Shown here: one piece after another, positions 49,589 through 62,407 of the stretch
Layout: every line of letters begins with the position of its first letter
Numbering within the stretch: the stretch's first letter is position 1
NCBI RefSeq assembly: GCF_000004075.3
Contig: NC_026660.2
Coordinates: 15,395,837 to 15,459,836, forward strand
DNA length: 64,000 nucleotides
Direction of reading: 5' to 3'
From: Cucumis sativus
Lineage: Eukaryota; Streptophyta; Magnoliopsida; Cucurbitales; Cucurbitaceae
Notes under the pieces: generated by a model
Database searches by the model: none
Seen by the model: the letters and a program-made list of their open reading frames with translations, nothing else
What the model was told of the DNA's origin: nothing
Program-made: the position numbers and the translations under genes

Positions 49589-52014
49589 CTAATCTTGTAT
49601 GCTCGACTTCTGGATGTATGAAATTGGATTGGTACACGTTAATCTATTGTGGCCTGTTTCTTTACATCGACCACATTTATGCAATTTTGGTGCTTCACCG
49701 ACACTTGGAATCCTCTTTTTCTTCGGTCGACCAACTCTTTTGACTACTTTCGGAGGTAAGACAGTCATATGTACATATTCTTCGGTTGTCTTCCATTCCG
49801 ACTGATTCCCAACTGGGTAGACGGCCTCCGAATATGCTGCCAACAAACATTCATTAGTGTAATAGTTAGCACATAAGCTATAAACATTTATATTGCGATC
49901 CCGTGCAACAGCAATGGCATGTGCGCATGGTAGTTGCTCAGCTTGAAACTCCTTACAAGTGCACTCTTGAGTATGAAGATTTATGACCTCCTCTTTATCT
50001 AAATCTTTAACATGGAATTGGTAACAATCAATTGGGTTGACTTTCATTGTCAAAGCTCGTTCTTGTTTCTTTTGTAGAACTAACTCTGCCCATTTAGTCA
50101 ATGTAGACGTCACTTTAATGCCTTCTTCTCGACGCTCCCAAAACCAACGTTGTAGCAAAGCTCGAACATGTTCAAGGAATGAAGCAATAGGCAAATCTCT
50201 AGGTTCTTTCAGTATAGAATTCATGGACTCTGCTATATTTGTTGTCATCATATTATATCGTCTTCCTGGACAGTGAAAACGAGACCAACGTGTTATTCCA
50301 ACATCGTTTAAATATTTTCCTGAATCATTAGGAAATGCAAGAATACTTCTCCACGCTTCTGAGAACGTTGATTCACGGTATGTTCTAGATGCATTGTAAA
50401 ACAAAGTAGCTATAGTGTCATTCTTGTATTTATCATTCAAATTTTGAGTCAAGTGTTGGACACAAAGTCCATGGAATGCGGAGGGAAAAACCGATGCAAT
50501 ACACTTAGAAAAACATGTTTTTCGATCTGTCACGAAGCCTAGATTAGGCACCTCTCCTATTGCACCTTTCAATTTCTCTAAGAACCACTGTATTGAAGCA
50601 TCTGTTTCTCTGTCCACCACTCCAAAGGCAAGAGGATAAATTTGATTGTTACCATCCAAGCAAACAGCAACTATCAACTGACCCCGATATTTGTTCTTAA
50701 GGAATGTTCCATCCATGACTATAACCGGTCTAATGCAGTTTAAGAATCCTCGAACACATGGACCAACAGCCATAAAAAGATATTTGAAGAAACGATTATC
50801 TTCAAGTTCCATGAGAAATATTGTACCTACATTTGCAAGTTTGAGAGCTTCACCATATCTAAGCAATAGATTATATGACTCTTCAGGACACCCGCGCACT
50901 CGTTCATACGCATTTTCTCTAGCGCGCCATGCTTTTTCATAACTCATATTTATGCCATAGTCTTGCCTCATGTCTTCTATGATATCACGTGGTTTGTATA
51001 GACGACCGACTCCCTTGTTGAACTTTGACTTTATTAATTCTCCAACAACCCAAGATTTTGCTTGCCTATGGTCACGATTCAAAACGTCAAGAGAACACGA
51101 ATGAACTTTGACATACTTTTTAATCTTAAATATATTTGAATCCTTCAATCTCATCGCTCGCAGTCTCCAACCACACTTGTTGTCAATGCATCTAACAAAG
51201 AGAACCTCTTTTGTAGACTTTTTTACTACAAACTGAAAATTTTTTTTCATTGCCAAGACACTTAATCTCATTGACAAATCTTTTTTGGAAAAAAATATTT
51301 GTCCTACATCAAACTCCTCACTTGTAGAGCTTTCTTCGGACCAATCATTCCTGTCTGTCTTCAACTTTTGGCTAGAAGAGCTGTAACGAACTTTAGATTT
51401 TCCTTTGCAATCTTTTGTAGGACCATCTCTATGTTGTGGGATGTCAAATGATTCACTATTCATCTCTCTACTGGCTCCCATGTAAAAGTCTCATCTTTCG
51501 AATCATATGACTCATATGATTCCCATATAGCCGAAGTGGTCCCTATCACGTTATCACACAAGCCAACTTCAACTTCACGAACATGAACTTCATTCTCATT
51601 TAATGTATCCATTACAATTGGAGGATGAGGGTTTAAGTTATGAGCTTGGTTGCTGCCAGATACTGAATTGTAATCTTTGCTTAACACTTTTTTGCTTTGA
51701 TTACTTTTAGGCTCAAATGAGACGTATAAAGGGACCTTTAATGGATTTTCACTAAGAAGATAAAACTTCAAATCACGGTCATTGCTTAACTCAAATGTAG
51801 GAGCTTCGTGTTCCACTTTTATCTCATATATGCATCTTATCATTACGTCGAACTTTGAAGGGTCAACTTCTGCAAGGTCATATAATTCTGCCTGTAAATC
51901 TTTATGTGTTATTTCTTTACTGACAACGATGCCTTTTAACATGCCTCCTTCGTATTTTCTTCGCCTCTCATCCCACATACCACCGTAACGCACTAACATG
52001 GGAACATGTGACAT
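49589..52014 (-). CDS. MuDR/MURA-type MULE transposase, split by a frameshift
   Basis: Two minus-strand frames overlap by 22 bases: 52014-51460 (184 aa, MSHVPMLVRYGG..., an N-terminal PB1-like segment) and 51481-49589 (630 aa). The second holds the MuDR N-terminal domain (residues 58-120, VGQIFFSKKDLSMRLSVLAM), the MULE DDE domain with D257 (VIVMDGTF), D319 (GFVTDR) and probable E418 (NIAESMN), the SWIM zinc finger CTCKEF...LPCAHA (507-521) and a C-terminal zinc knuckle CGRCKETGHNRLTC. The protein binds the terminal repeats and cuts and pastes the element. Apart from the frame change at about 51470 both parts are open and show no other lesion, so one recent small indel is the simplest explanation. 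Programmed frameshifting or a short intron is less likely. The gene converges on the protease gene. Confidence 0.88.
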
Positions 52015-52841
52015 CCTTAAACCACCTTATACTTTTCAATTGCTGCAAAAAATGATTTGAAGTTAGAATTTGACATATCACATAAACAAAGTTTATTAAA
52101 AAACAGTAGGTAAATACTAAATAAAACGTGCATAGTCACACCCTACATGTTTACGATATTGACAGCTACAAAATGTTTAGGATATTGCGAGATACAAAAA
52201 ACAATAGCTAAAAGTCACCCTAAATCAATTCATTTCAGATTAAACATTTCAATTTAAGAACCTGCAAGATGTCTGCGAGATGTTTGCGAGATGTCTACCA
52301 GATGTTTGCGAGATAAAATAATAATAATGATAAATTGCTAACATCATTTGAAACATCTATAAAGCAACCTTAAATCAACCCTAAATCAACTTGAAACAAT
52401 AAAAAATAATATTTGATTTATACATTTAAGATGCAAAAATATATATACATATAACACAACACAATTCAGATTCGGATTTAAAAATTAAAACAAACCACAA
52501 TGCGTGAGATGTTCGCCGGAGTAGATGATGAACGACACCGGAGTAAAGCGGAAAGTTGACAAACTTTTGAGAGAGGAGAAGAATCGCAAATGGGTTTTTC
52601 TTTTTTCTTTTTCCTTTACATAATCTATGAGAAGGAGAAATGCTTCTTTTTTCTTTACGTAACCTATGAGACTGCAACAGAAGGAATTTTTTTTTTTTTT
52701 TTCCCTTTACGTAATCTATGAGGAGAGGACAAGAAGGCTGCCTTCGAAATTCTGTTTTTTTTTTCCTTCATGTGAATGACATTGAAGAGAGAGAGAGGGG
52801 TTGGAAAAGAAGAGAAGAGCAAATGTGAATTGAAATTAAAT
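52015..52841 (-). promoter_or_regulatory. MULE right interior: transposase leader and promoter
   Basis: Contains short tandem words GCGAGATGT(T/C)T near 52270-52315 and three degenerate copies of a T-run plus CTTTACGTAATCTATGAG unit (about 52600-52735). These short repeats next to the TIR are candidate transposase or promoter sites. No coding frame of note. Confidence 0.4.
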
Positions 52842-52901
52842 GAGGGTATTTTCGTCATTTCACCTCCAATTTATTTTTTTGCCTATTTTTGTCAATTCCC
52901 C
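52842..52901. repeat. MULE right terminal inverted repeat
   Basis: The inner 33-bp block (52842-52874) and outer 21-bp block (52881-52901) are separated by only 6 bp, a more compact form than the left end. The end lies 128 bp from the mS29 start codon. Confidence 0.85.
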
Positions 52902-53029
52902 CAAATGTTGAGAAAATTTATTATTTCAATTCCTATGATACATAACAGAAGGAGGCTCACTCCGTTGACAGAGTTTCGCAAAACACGAAATCTCACATTT
53001 GTCTTCGTTCCATCTCTCACCGGCGGAAA

Positions 53030-56000
53030 ATGTTGCGGTCAATTCTCAGAGCAACATCTGCAGCCTCCAAACACCACATCTGCAATCGAAACCCTGCGCC
53101 CATCCTATCCCTTACTTCAAATTACTCAGCTAAGACCACCAAACCCCCCGTCAAGAAGGGCAAGAAGGGCAAGTCCGAGGCCGATGCCAAAGCCGGTGAC
53201 GACCCCTCCGCCTCTGCTGCTGCTTCCGACGACTTAGATGCGGCTCTTTCTGATGATAAAATCCGCGCCCGCCGTCTTGCTGCCGAGGAAAATGATACCT
53301 CACTTGATGTTGGCCCGAATGGCCGCCCACTCTTTACCTCCGCTTCTTCACTCTCACAGCTCACTCGCAAGGATGCAGGAACTTATTTCAAATACAAGTA
53401 CGTATGTTTTCTACATTGTTTGTGAGTTAATATTTTTTGGGATTTTTATTTATTTCTTTGCGAAATGGAAGTATGGAAGGACTTAATGAGGTACTGCCGG
53501 AGGGTTTGCCTGTGGGGATGGTCAAGGAGTTTGAAGAGTCTATACGAAGTGCTGTGCTTGTGCGGCAGAGTTTCTTGGATCTCCGTGACAATTTCAGGCG
53601 GGTGGTTGATCCTTCATTGCTGTCTCCGGCTGGTATTACTTTTCTTCTACTCTCATTTCTTCAGATGGTTATCGTGTTATTTAGATATATCGAAGATACT
53701 GGTAATTTAGGGTGGAGACTGGACTCTTGAACGTCTGAATCTTTGGTCGAACAAATGTATTTAGCTATTCATATTCAAATGTCCAGGTTCAAAAATTAGA
53801 AAACAGATCGTCTTGGATGGTCCAGTTAATTGTGGAAAGAGTATTGCGCTCGCCATGCTCGTTCAATGGGCTCGCGAAGAAGGTTGGCTAGTTTTATATG
53901 TTCCTAGTGGACGTCGGTGGACACATGGAGGGTTCTTCTTTAAAAACCATCAAACAGGACTTTGGGACACACCCGTTCAAGCTGAAGATGTTCTGAGAGT
54001 GAGGACTTTTTCCTGCTACTTAAGAATTAGATTGAAGTACTGGCGTGTTTTTTTCAGGATCTTCTAGTGCATTTGTCATGATTATGCAGGTCCAAATTTC
54101 AATAGTTTTCTTATTGAAGTCTTTGGGATCGCTACCTCATGCTCTATTTTTCCGTCTTTTCTAACTCTCAAACCTTGTAATTGCATCAGATTTAGACATG
54201 TAGTTTAATGCTGTATTTCCTAATTCCATTGATGGATGTTAATTCTTACTAAACGTTGTTGAGAATCTTGACAAGGGAAATGATCTCTCATGATCATGAT
54301 TATTCATGGTAGCTGACTGGGAAATGTTTTGCCTAGTGTTTACCGATTTGTGATGAGCTTTCAGGAGATGATGTGAGGACTTAGGATAAATATATAATAC
54401 TGAACAGTTGACTTAGACTTATATACTTTTCTTTGGCGGGCTGGTTTGGACCAGGATTTTCTGAAGTACAATGAGATCCAGTTAAGACAATTGCCGTGCC
54501 AAATATATGAACCTATACCGTTGGGAGAGGGTGCTGGTGTTGGGATGGCTAAAGGTGCTGATTCCATGAGGATGCCTGAAGGTTCTACTTTATACGACTT
54601 AATTGATACTGGAATCAAGCACACTCATGTGGCTGTTGGGGTGGTAGTTCGTTTAAGAAAAGAACTATCACTTGTGAAAGACATTCCTGTGCTCATTGCT
54701 ATTGATCAAGTGAGACTCAAATCTACATCTACCCTTTATTTGATTTCTAAAATGAAGTTTCTTGGACGAATTAAACATTCCAAAATGAATTTTGTTGCAA
54801 TAATGATTGTTACTTCTTGTCCAGTATAACAACTGGTTTACATTCAGTGAGTATGAAGAACCAGTGACTGTTCGTTCAACTCGACCAATACATGCTAGAG
54901 AACTTGCAATGGTTAGTACTACTTTGGATTGAAAGTATTGTGTTCTAGTTAATTCTGTTTATTACAATTCATTGGGCGTTCCTAGAATATCATATCGGTT
55001 TTTGTGTTTAGTAACTTACCTCATGCATTTTAGCTAGCCCCTCTACATCCATCATTTTTGTAGTCCCTTTGCCTTGAAATTTCAATTTTTGCTGTGAAAC
55101 TCATGTCCTTCACTTCTTTTACCTATTTTTCTGGTTAGATGTTAGAGACTAAAACATGACAGATAGGGCGATATGATTCAAAAAAGGAGAGTAAAGTTGA
55201 AAGAATTATGGAATGAACGATGGCTTTGTGCATACAAGTGAAGAAATATAATAGTTATAGCTTTTTGTGGGAGTCTTTCTGAGTTACTTATAATTTTGCT
55301 GCGTGTTTCAAGTTTCAACTATGTTTTCTCTTAATCTTTTTTTATTTGATTTTTCCTATCTTTTTCTTTTCCTATTTCCCATTTAGATTAGCTTTGGAAA
55401 TGCACGGTTCAATTTATATGAATTTTGATAGGTTTTTGATTATCCCATAAAAAAGAAAAAGAAAAAAGAGGACAAAGATCGGGTTTAAGGCAATGGGGCT
55501 TATTAATAGAGTATCAGAATTAGGGAGTACAAATAGATCATGAGGAGAAAGAGAATTGGAAGACTCATTCAATAATATTATGTCAATGGCACAACTTGAC
55601 CAGTGAGTTAAAAATGGAAAACCCAAGTTTGACAATAGTTCAGAAGTTCGGTTCTAAGTGGTTGGAGGATGTAAAAGCTAGGTTCAAGTACACGTTTGAC
55701 TCAAATTTAGTTGTGTGCAGTAGATTCTTGAAACTTAAAAATTTACAATAAGTTAAATTTATTATAAGTTTTTAAATCTTTTTATATTGTGTCGGGACAG
55801 AAGAAGATTTGAATCATATTCTTTGAAGTTGTGCTTTTGCAACATCTATTTGGAGTTTATTTATTTCTTGTGTTTGGTCCATTTAGCCATTGAGATCAAG
55901 GGAGATGGTTAAAGAGTTCCTTCCCATTCTACCCTTTGCGAGAGGGAGAGGTTCCTAATTCCTATGGCAAGTTGGGGTTGGGGCTTTAGTGTGGAGTCTC

Positions 56001-57767
56001 AGGAGGAGTGGAACAAACATATCCTTTAGAGGAGTTGAGAGGGGGTTCTTGTGACATTTGGTTACTTTGTCAGGTTTCATGTATCTCTTTAGGTGTGTGT
56101 TGTTGACGAAGTCTTTTTGTAATTATTTTCTAAGTCTTATTCTTCTTGATGAGAGTCATTTATCACTTTAAAGAGTTATTTTTCTAGCCTTGGTGTTTTT
56201 GGATGTCATTGTATTCTTTCAAAGTTGACCCTTTCTAATTATTATTATTATTTTATTACTATTACTTTTTTACCTTAATAATTTGTCTCTAAAAACCAAC
56301 TGATTAGCCTTTGGATTCTCAAGTTCATGAACTTTCACTTGTGTGTCTAAATAGGTTTCTAATCTTTGAGACGCTATTTAAAGTTCTAAGACTTGTTAGA
56401 CTCAAAATTAATAACTTAAAGACATTAAAAGCTCTTACCATTATAACCGTTCGGGAATGTGTGATATTTTTAAAGTAAAGGTGCCTTGTACCCATTAGAC
56501 TCGGCTTTAAAAGTTTCAAACAAAAGATTTTTTTTTCTTCCAATCAATGATGAGAATTTCTAATCTTTGGCAGGTAAAAGCTTTTAGGTCTATGATGCAT
56601 GACGACATGATGGTTGGTGCTTTCTCCCATTCAACTGCTGTAGGAAAGTTGCGTCAAGACTTGCCAGATGTTCCTCTAGGTGCACGTGTTAATTTCCCTC
56701 GCTACAGTCTTGATGAAGCGGCTTCTGTTTTCCACTACTACCTCAGGTATGCAGTATGCTTATGTGGTTCTTATTTTGAAAGCAAACTAATTTCACTGAA
56801 ATAAATTAAGAATTTAATATAAACTGAAAAAATGAATTACAAAAGATTTGTTTGATCAAGGATTTAGAATAAGCCCCCTATTTGTCTATGATGGTAGATC
56901 AGAGCTTTTAAAAAGATGGTACGCCAACTCCCGTCTTTTGACCTATATTTTAAAAGCTTTCTTATTTCGACATTCTCAAGTCTTATTGATACTGGATGAA
57001 CTAGAAAGCTTGTTAATTAACAACCAACCTAGGAGAATCGTGTAGGTATAGAATCCTATTAACGAGTTAAAGCCATTTGAAAAAAAAATCGAAATACAGG
57101 AGGGACTATAGTCAAGAAAACTACTAGAATTTCTCCTACCGTGATAAATGCTGGCTTAGAGAATAGTTAAAGAAGGAAGAGTATTAAGAAAAACAACTGT
57201 ATTGGAAAACTATCAAGAGTTCCATCAACCCTTGGAAGTTTTGTTGCTGCAGATTAGAGTTTCCTTGGCCAAAACAATAGAGGTAGTTGCATAATTTTCA
57301 GTTCACAAGGTAGGGACACTGCTAACTGCTAAGATTGAGGATCCCTTTTGTAATTGTTTACTGGTGGGATGGTTGATGAAGTCTAATCGTTTACGTGATT
57401 CTTTTCTATGGGTAAGCATTCAGTACATTTGAGGGGATTAATAGTAATGAACAAGATGCGTATTACTTCATAAAGATCTGTTAAATGAATGCCGTCTATC
57501 TCTTTTTAGTCTAAAATTTGAAGTTGCATTTGCATATATTCGTCTGCTTGGTTGCATACTTGGCATGATTTTGATTAGCTCACAGCCTGGTTTCTATACA
57601 AATGTTGCATTGTAGGGGGATTGTTTGCTTAGTTAGTTGTTTGTTTTCTTGACAGACAAAGACTGATCCGTCGTGAAGCCTTCTCAGAGGATGCCTGGAA
57701 AAAGATATACTATTTGTCAAATGGAAATGGAGCGGAAATGCGGTGGTTGGCACCATTGATGCGGTGA
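53030..57767 (+). CDS. DAP3: Mitochondrial small ribosomal subunit protein mS29 (DAP3)
   Basis: Seven exons (53030-53397, 53472-53632, 53787-53998, 54455-54709, 54825-54911, 56574-56746, 57656-57767) close in phase and give 455 aa. mS29/DAP3 is a GTP-binding protein of the mitochondrial 28S/37S-type subunit. The N terminus is basic and hydroxylated (MLRSILRATSAASKHH), a good mitochondrial presequence, followed by a Lys/Ala/Asp-rich linker. The Walker A motif is GPVNCGKS (188-195). Other family segments are WLVLYVPSGRRWTHGG, PVLIAIDQYNNWF (a Walker B-like end, split by an intron) and PRYSLDEAASVFHYYLR. The protein ends WLAPLMR. Intron 5 (1662 bp) contains a decayed LINE fragment. A MULE end abuts the promoter, so leader and core promoter must lie within or very near the transposon. 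Confidence 0.94.
55785..56150 (+). mobile_element. Decayed LINE 3' fragment in mS29 intron 5
   Basis: Fragments of the plus strand translate to EEDLNHIL, then stop, then SCAFATSIWSLF, and later to FLWQVGVGALVWSLRRSG and NISFRGVERG, in frames broken by stops and shifts. These match the pattern of the C-terminal zinc-binding region after the reverse transcriptase of plant LINEs. No RT core is present. It is a short 5'-truncated, inactive remnant. Confidence 0.6.
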
Positions 57768-58463
57768 CAACAATGAGGCCTATTTCCTTCCTGCCTGCTC
57801 GACTCTGGACTCGGTACCATTGCTTAGTTCTCATGGAGATTCCTTCCCTCAGAATCAGATTCCCCTAACCTTCTCACTCTATTCTACATATCATAGGTTT
57901 GCTGCTCTCTAATAAGGGCCACATCAGAGAATTAACCTTTTGTAGGGCACAATTTTTATAGTCTACCTACATTCTTCAGTAAGCTGTCATCTTTAATGGA
58001 AAAACTTGAGATACTTTGCCCATTTTGGTCATTCATTTTGCAATAGTTTTCCGCACTTACCTATTCTATTTCTTTCATTGTTGGCTTAAATACCATTTTG
58101 TTCTTCAACTCTTTTTTGTTCTACATCTTTTACCATAAAATTTTAGTTCCTGTACACAAGTCCCCCAATTACCATATCAATTTTAGTTCATGGCTATTGT
58201 CTTTTCTTTTATATATGCTCAAATTGGACAGAAAAAAAGTGTTCTAGTTTTGCAAAAAAAATTATCATGTCCATAACTTTTGTTAATAATTTTCACAATA
58301 GATCTAACTTACCACTTAATCTTTTTTAAAACTAAAAAAAAATATCGAACTCAAATGTTTCTATGAAAAGTGACTTTTTTTTTTGGTTGGGGTAGTAAAT
58401 GGTTTGAAGAAGAATAGAAAGACAAAAACTAAACAATTATAAAGTAAGGTTTTATATTAAACA

Positions 58464-59110
58464 ATATCTTGAAATGATACGGGAGGAAAATTGCCAATGA
58501 CAAACATGGGCCTAAGACCCGACCCGACAACCAGCTATCCGGGTCGAACCAAGCGGTTCTACAAGGGTCCGGTCATATTCCCATTCGGGTTCGGTTTAAG
58601 CTACTAAAAATTCTCCCCCTCCATTTCGGACGCCCCAACAAAAATCTCACTCTCTTTCTCAAGTTTCTCCTCCAATTCCTCCGCCGGAATCAATGTCTTT
58701 CACACTGACTGCGCCTCCGTCTTCGATCTCTCCATTCTGATCGACGTCAAGAACACCGGAACCGTCGACGGATCTCACACCACTATCGTCTTCTCAACCG
58801 CTCCAAACCAGATCTGGTCGTACTTGATCGGATTCGAAAAGGTCCATATCATGGCCTGGATCTTAGAAGCGAGTTCGAATCGAAATTATGTTAAAATTAC
58901 AGAGAAGTAATTAAAAAGGTAAATTGATTGTAAATTAAAAAAAAAATCAAATAGGTTGAAGAAGAAAATTGGAAGTAATTGTGATTATAAGATGTTTGGT
59001 ATCGAAAAGTAAGATTGTGCCTCAAACGCAGCAAATTTGCGAGGGGCTATTTATGTAGTTTTTTTTAATTGTAAATTCGTTTTCCTAATGAAGGTACGGT
59101 TGGCTCTTTA
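58464..59110 (+). pseudogene. Decayed copy of beta-xylosidase exon 7 with flanks
   Basis: Homologous to 35785-36680: the end of BXL intron 6, all of exon 7 with gaps, and 3' flank. The splice acceptor is lost (GATACGG instead of GATACAG). Thirteen codons are missing through a 39-bp deletion between two CCAATGAC repeats. A stop replaces Ser (AGCTACTAA against AGCTACTCA) after GFGLSY. Small indels follow, and about 190 bp around the stop codon and start of the UTR are gone. Because intron and 3' flank are included, this is a DNA-level duplication, not a retrocopy. It is in the same orientation as the parent gene, 22 kb away, just downstream of mS29. Confidence 0.88.
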
Positions 59111-62100
59111 TTTTATACTACTTTATTATATATCTCTTTTCTTTCTTTTTCTCCCCCAACTATTGCACTCAGAACGCAGTGAAATGTAAAAATCAATGTT
59201 AAAATGCATAAATCAACGTAAAAAAAAAGGGTTGGTTGAGAACGATGGGAAGAAAATGTGATAGAGATGACAAACGAAGCACAAAACCCTCAAACGTGGG
59301 CTTGAGATTACAAGCCATCACATCCTAGTCTCCCAAATAGATCATGATTAAGGACATAGCCTCTCCTCCACGAGGAAGGAAGCCTTATAAAGATCAAATA
59401 GAATACTACTAAGAAGATTAATCACTCCTAAATATTACACACATTTGTTGAACTAATCTGACCGAAGAATACATCTTTGGATGAACTTAAAGTTTGTCAG
59501 ATGAATACATGAACTATGTTGTTTTTTTATTTTTTAATAATTGGTAGAGATTGAGAATCAAACACCTATTAACGTGACCTAAATATTGGGCAAGGCTTGC
59601 CAAACCGACACATGACAAAATATTACATACATAAAAAGTTAAAAGGTTAGATGTTTGCTTGTTTAGTATTATATTTTTTTACAACTTTTTATTAAAGTGT
59701 TCTAATATATATGAAATATGGTGATATATAAGTTTTGTCCAAAGTATGGACAATGACAACTTAAATCTACCCATGTGAAATTATCAATAGGCAATATGCA
59801 ACCACGTGAATATTGAAAAAAATAAAAAGTTATACATTACAATATTTCAGGAACATGAAATTTTACTCCAATGTTTAAGTTAAAATAGGCTTGAATGGTT
59901 TTAGTCAATTTCTCATATTTTCTTTTTTGTGTGCCAATTGGTATTTATTGTTAAAATGGAATCATCTTAACCCATTCCATAAAATAAAAACATTAACACT
60001 ATTTTCATTTTTTTTTTTAATAGTGAAGTCAAATGAATAAAAAGGATCTTTTCATTTTCTTCTATTTAGGTAATTTTCCCTATATTTTTAAAGTATTTTT
60101 ATATTTAATAAATTTGAGAATATTTTAATATAATTAATTATCTTATATTAGTTGAACATACCAATAATTTTTTTTTATCAAACATTTTGATTAAATGCTT
60201 TATTAGTTTAAAAAGGGACATTGGTGATTAATGACCTAATTCCACCTAACAATAAAAACAAAACGTGTTTATTTTTTGACCACGAATTTCCTTGGGGATT
60301 TTTATTTGTCAAAGTTCGAGTGTTTGGTATTTGTTTTTTTTTTCTTTAAAGAAAAAAGATTTTCAATATTAAAAACTAAAAATTCAACGTTTACAAAAAA
60401 AGAGAAAAAAAAAACAACAACAAAAGCCAAGTTTGAATATTCAAACATTCAACTTATTGTAATGATTTGTATTACAAATTAAATTGGTTATATAATCATA
60501 AGTAAACACAAACCTAAATTGTAATAATTCAACCTGTTTTGAATTTTAATAGTAGAAATATTTACACTTTAGAGAAATTTTGTGCTTTTGTAAAATTTTA
60601 ATACGACTGTGTTCATTCACAAATTAAAAATTTGAAACCAACCTTAACATACGACAAATAGCGAAGTAGTATTTTATCAACTTTTTTAGTTCGAATATAA
60701 TATATTCGTAAATGTAATTCTAATTTCTTTAATTTTGGCAATCATTTTAATTTTGAGGTGGATGCTAAAATTTATGATAGTCAACCATGCTCACATCTGT
60801 GATCAATTTGGGTCGAAATTTATGACCTTAATTATAATAATTTTTTAGATTTTTAAAATTTATGAAAGATAAAAATAATTTTAAAAAATTGATATTTGAA
60901 ATTGGAAACTATAGAACTTCTAAAACACAACGTCTCATCTAGGCAAGAGAAGATTGGGCGGCTCATTTGGCCAAGTCTTTCGTTTACTAATTTAGAAGAT
61001 TATTAAAGTAAAGTGAGTCAAACAACAAATATTTATTTTATTAAAAAAAAAAAAAAAAACTGACAATTTCATCTTATAATTTGACCCAACATTTTTCTTT
61101 TTAATATATAAATTTTAAATAAGCTTCAAAATCTTCTTATTTTGGTGGACGGTTGATAACTTCATAATTCTTTTTGTTAAATGTATTTTCTAACCAATAA
61201 ATAAATAATTTAAATTTGCTAAACATTTGACGATAAACAAAAATGTATATTTTCTTTTAAATGAAACTAGAATTCTAGATATTATTAATTTTTTATTATA
61301 AACTGCATATTTTCTTTTTTAGTTAGTTACGATCATACTAATAATGACCAAGTTAAACTTAAATCGGCCTAGAGTATGAAATTAAGAACATCTAAATATT
61401 TTAGTAATAACAAATAAAGTTAACTAATCATACTCATTATTTTTATTTTTCTATTAAGAAATCACACAAGTCCCATTTTGAATTTTGATAATAATTTAAT
61501 TTTAAAATTAATCTTATATAAATTATATATTTAAAAACTAAACTAATTTTTAAAAACTAAAAAAAGTGATATTCATGTATTTCTTACAAATTATAGTACA
61601 TGCTAATATATTTAATACAATAGGATGTCATATGTATTATTTATTTATGTTAAACTCTTATATTTTCTCTATTTAACATTTCCCAACTATAATATATAAA
61701 CACAACAATGAATACGATCTCTCGATTTTAATATAATATCATAGATAAGTTCTATACATATTTAACAATACGTTAGACATCTTAGTATTAAATTTTTTTT
61801 AATAGCATCAAATGCGCTACAGAAAAGAAAGAGCTAAAATCATAAATGTAAAACACTTCTATTACATCCTCCATTGAAAAAACAAATAAAAAAAAAAAAG
61901 AGAAAAAATAATTGTTAAGGAACCATTAAATTCAACTCTAAATTTCCTTAAAAGAACAAAAAATCAACTCTACATTTAATTTTTGAAAATTGACAAATTT
62001 CACCGACAATTTTTCTTATATATATATATATATAAATTAATTTAAAAGAAAAAAACAGAAAAAAGTATATAACCTCAAATTGATTGTGTACAAATCCTCG
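59111..62100. other. AT-rich intergenic DNA, no gene seen
   Basis: Low-complexity AT-rich sequence with A/T runs and only short chance ORFs. Near 59560-59620 is a degenerate tRNA-like or repeat word set (GAATCAAACACCT), too weak to annotate. A (TA)n run lies at 62017-62034. Confidence 0.5.
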
Positions 62101-62407
62101 TGAGACATCTTCTTTACTCAACCGCCCCTTATTATTCTTCCCCTTCCACATCTATCCATTTCTTTTTTCTCTTCGCCCTTTTTAATCTTCATTTTCATTT
62201 TAACTCTCTCTCTCTCCCCTCTCTCACAGGTACTTCTCTCTCTAAAATTTCTTCTTCCTTTTCCCCATGCCCGAACTCCTTCCTTTTCTTCCCAATTTGA
62301 ACGGAACCACTCATCAATTTTCCAATATTAATTTTTATTTTCAGACTGAGTCGACTTCATTTTCTGTTTCTGAATCTCTCAATTTCTTGCTTCCTTTTTC
62401 CTTAACC

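Larger units (their letters stand above)
43365..52901. mobile_element. 9.5-kb Mutator-like element (MULE) carrying transposase and Ulp1-like protease
   Basis: The outer termini are inverted repeats: GGGGAATTGACAAAAATAGG plus one more base at 43365-43385 matches the complement of 52881-52901, 21 of 21. A second, 33-bp perfect inverted block (43443-43475 and 52842-52874, with TGGAGGTGAAATGACG) lies inside, separated by about 57 extra bases on the left. Between them are a + strand C48/Ulp1 protease gene, a - strand MuDR transposase gene in tail-to-tail order, and a 178-bp tandem array. This layout matches the known Ulp1-carrying (Kaonashi/KI-MULE type) plant MULEs. A 9-bp target duplication is not clear; AGAATATTG/CAAATGTTG shares only 6 of 9. 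Confidence 0.88.
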
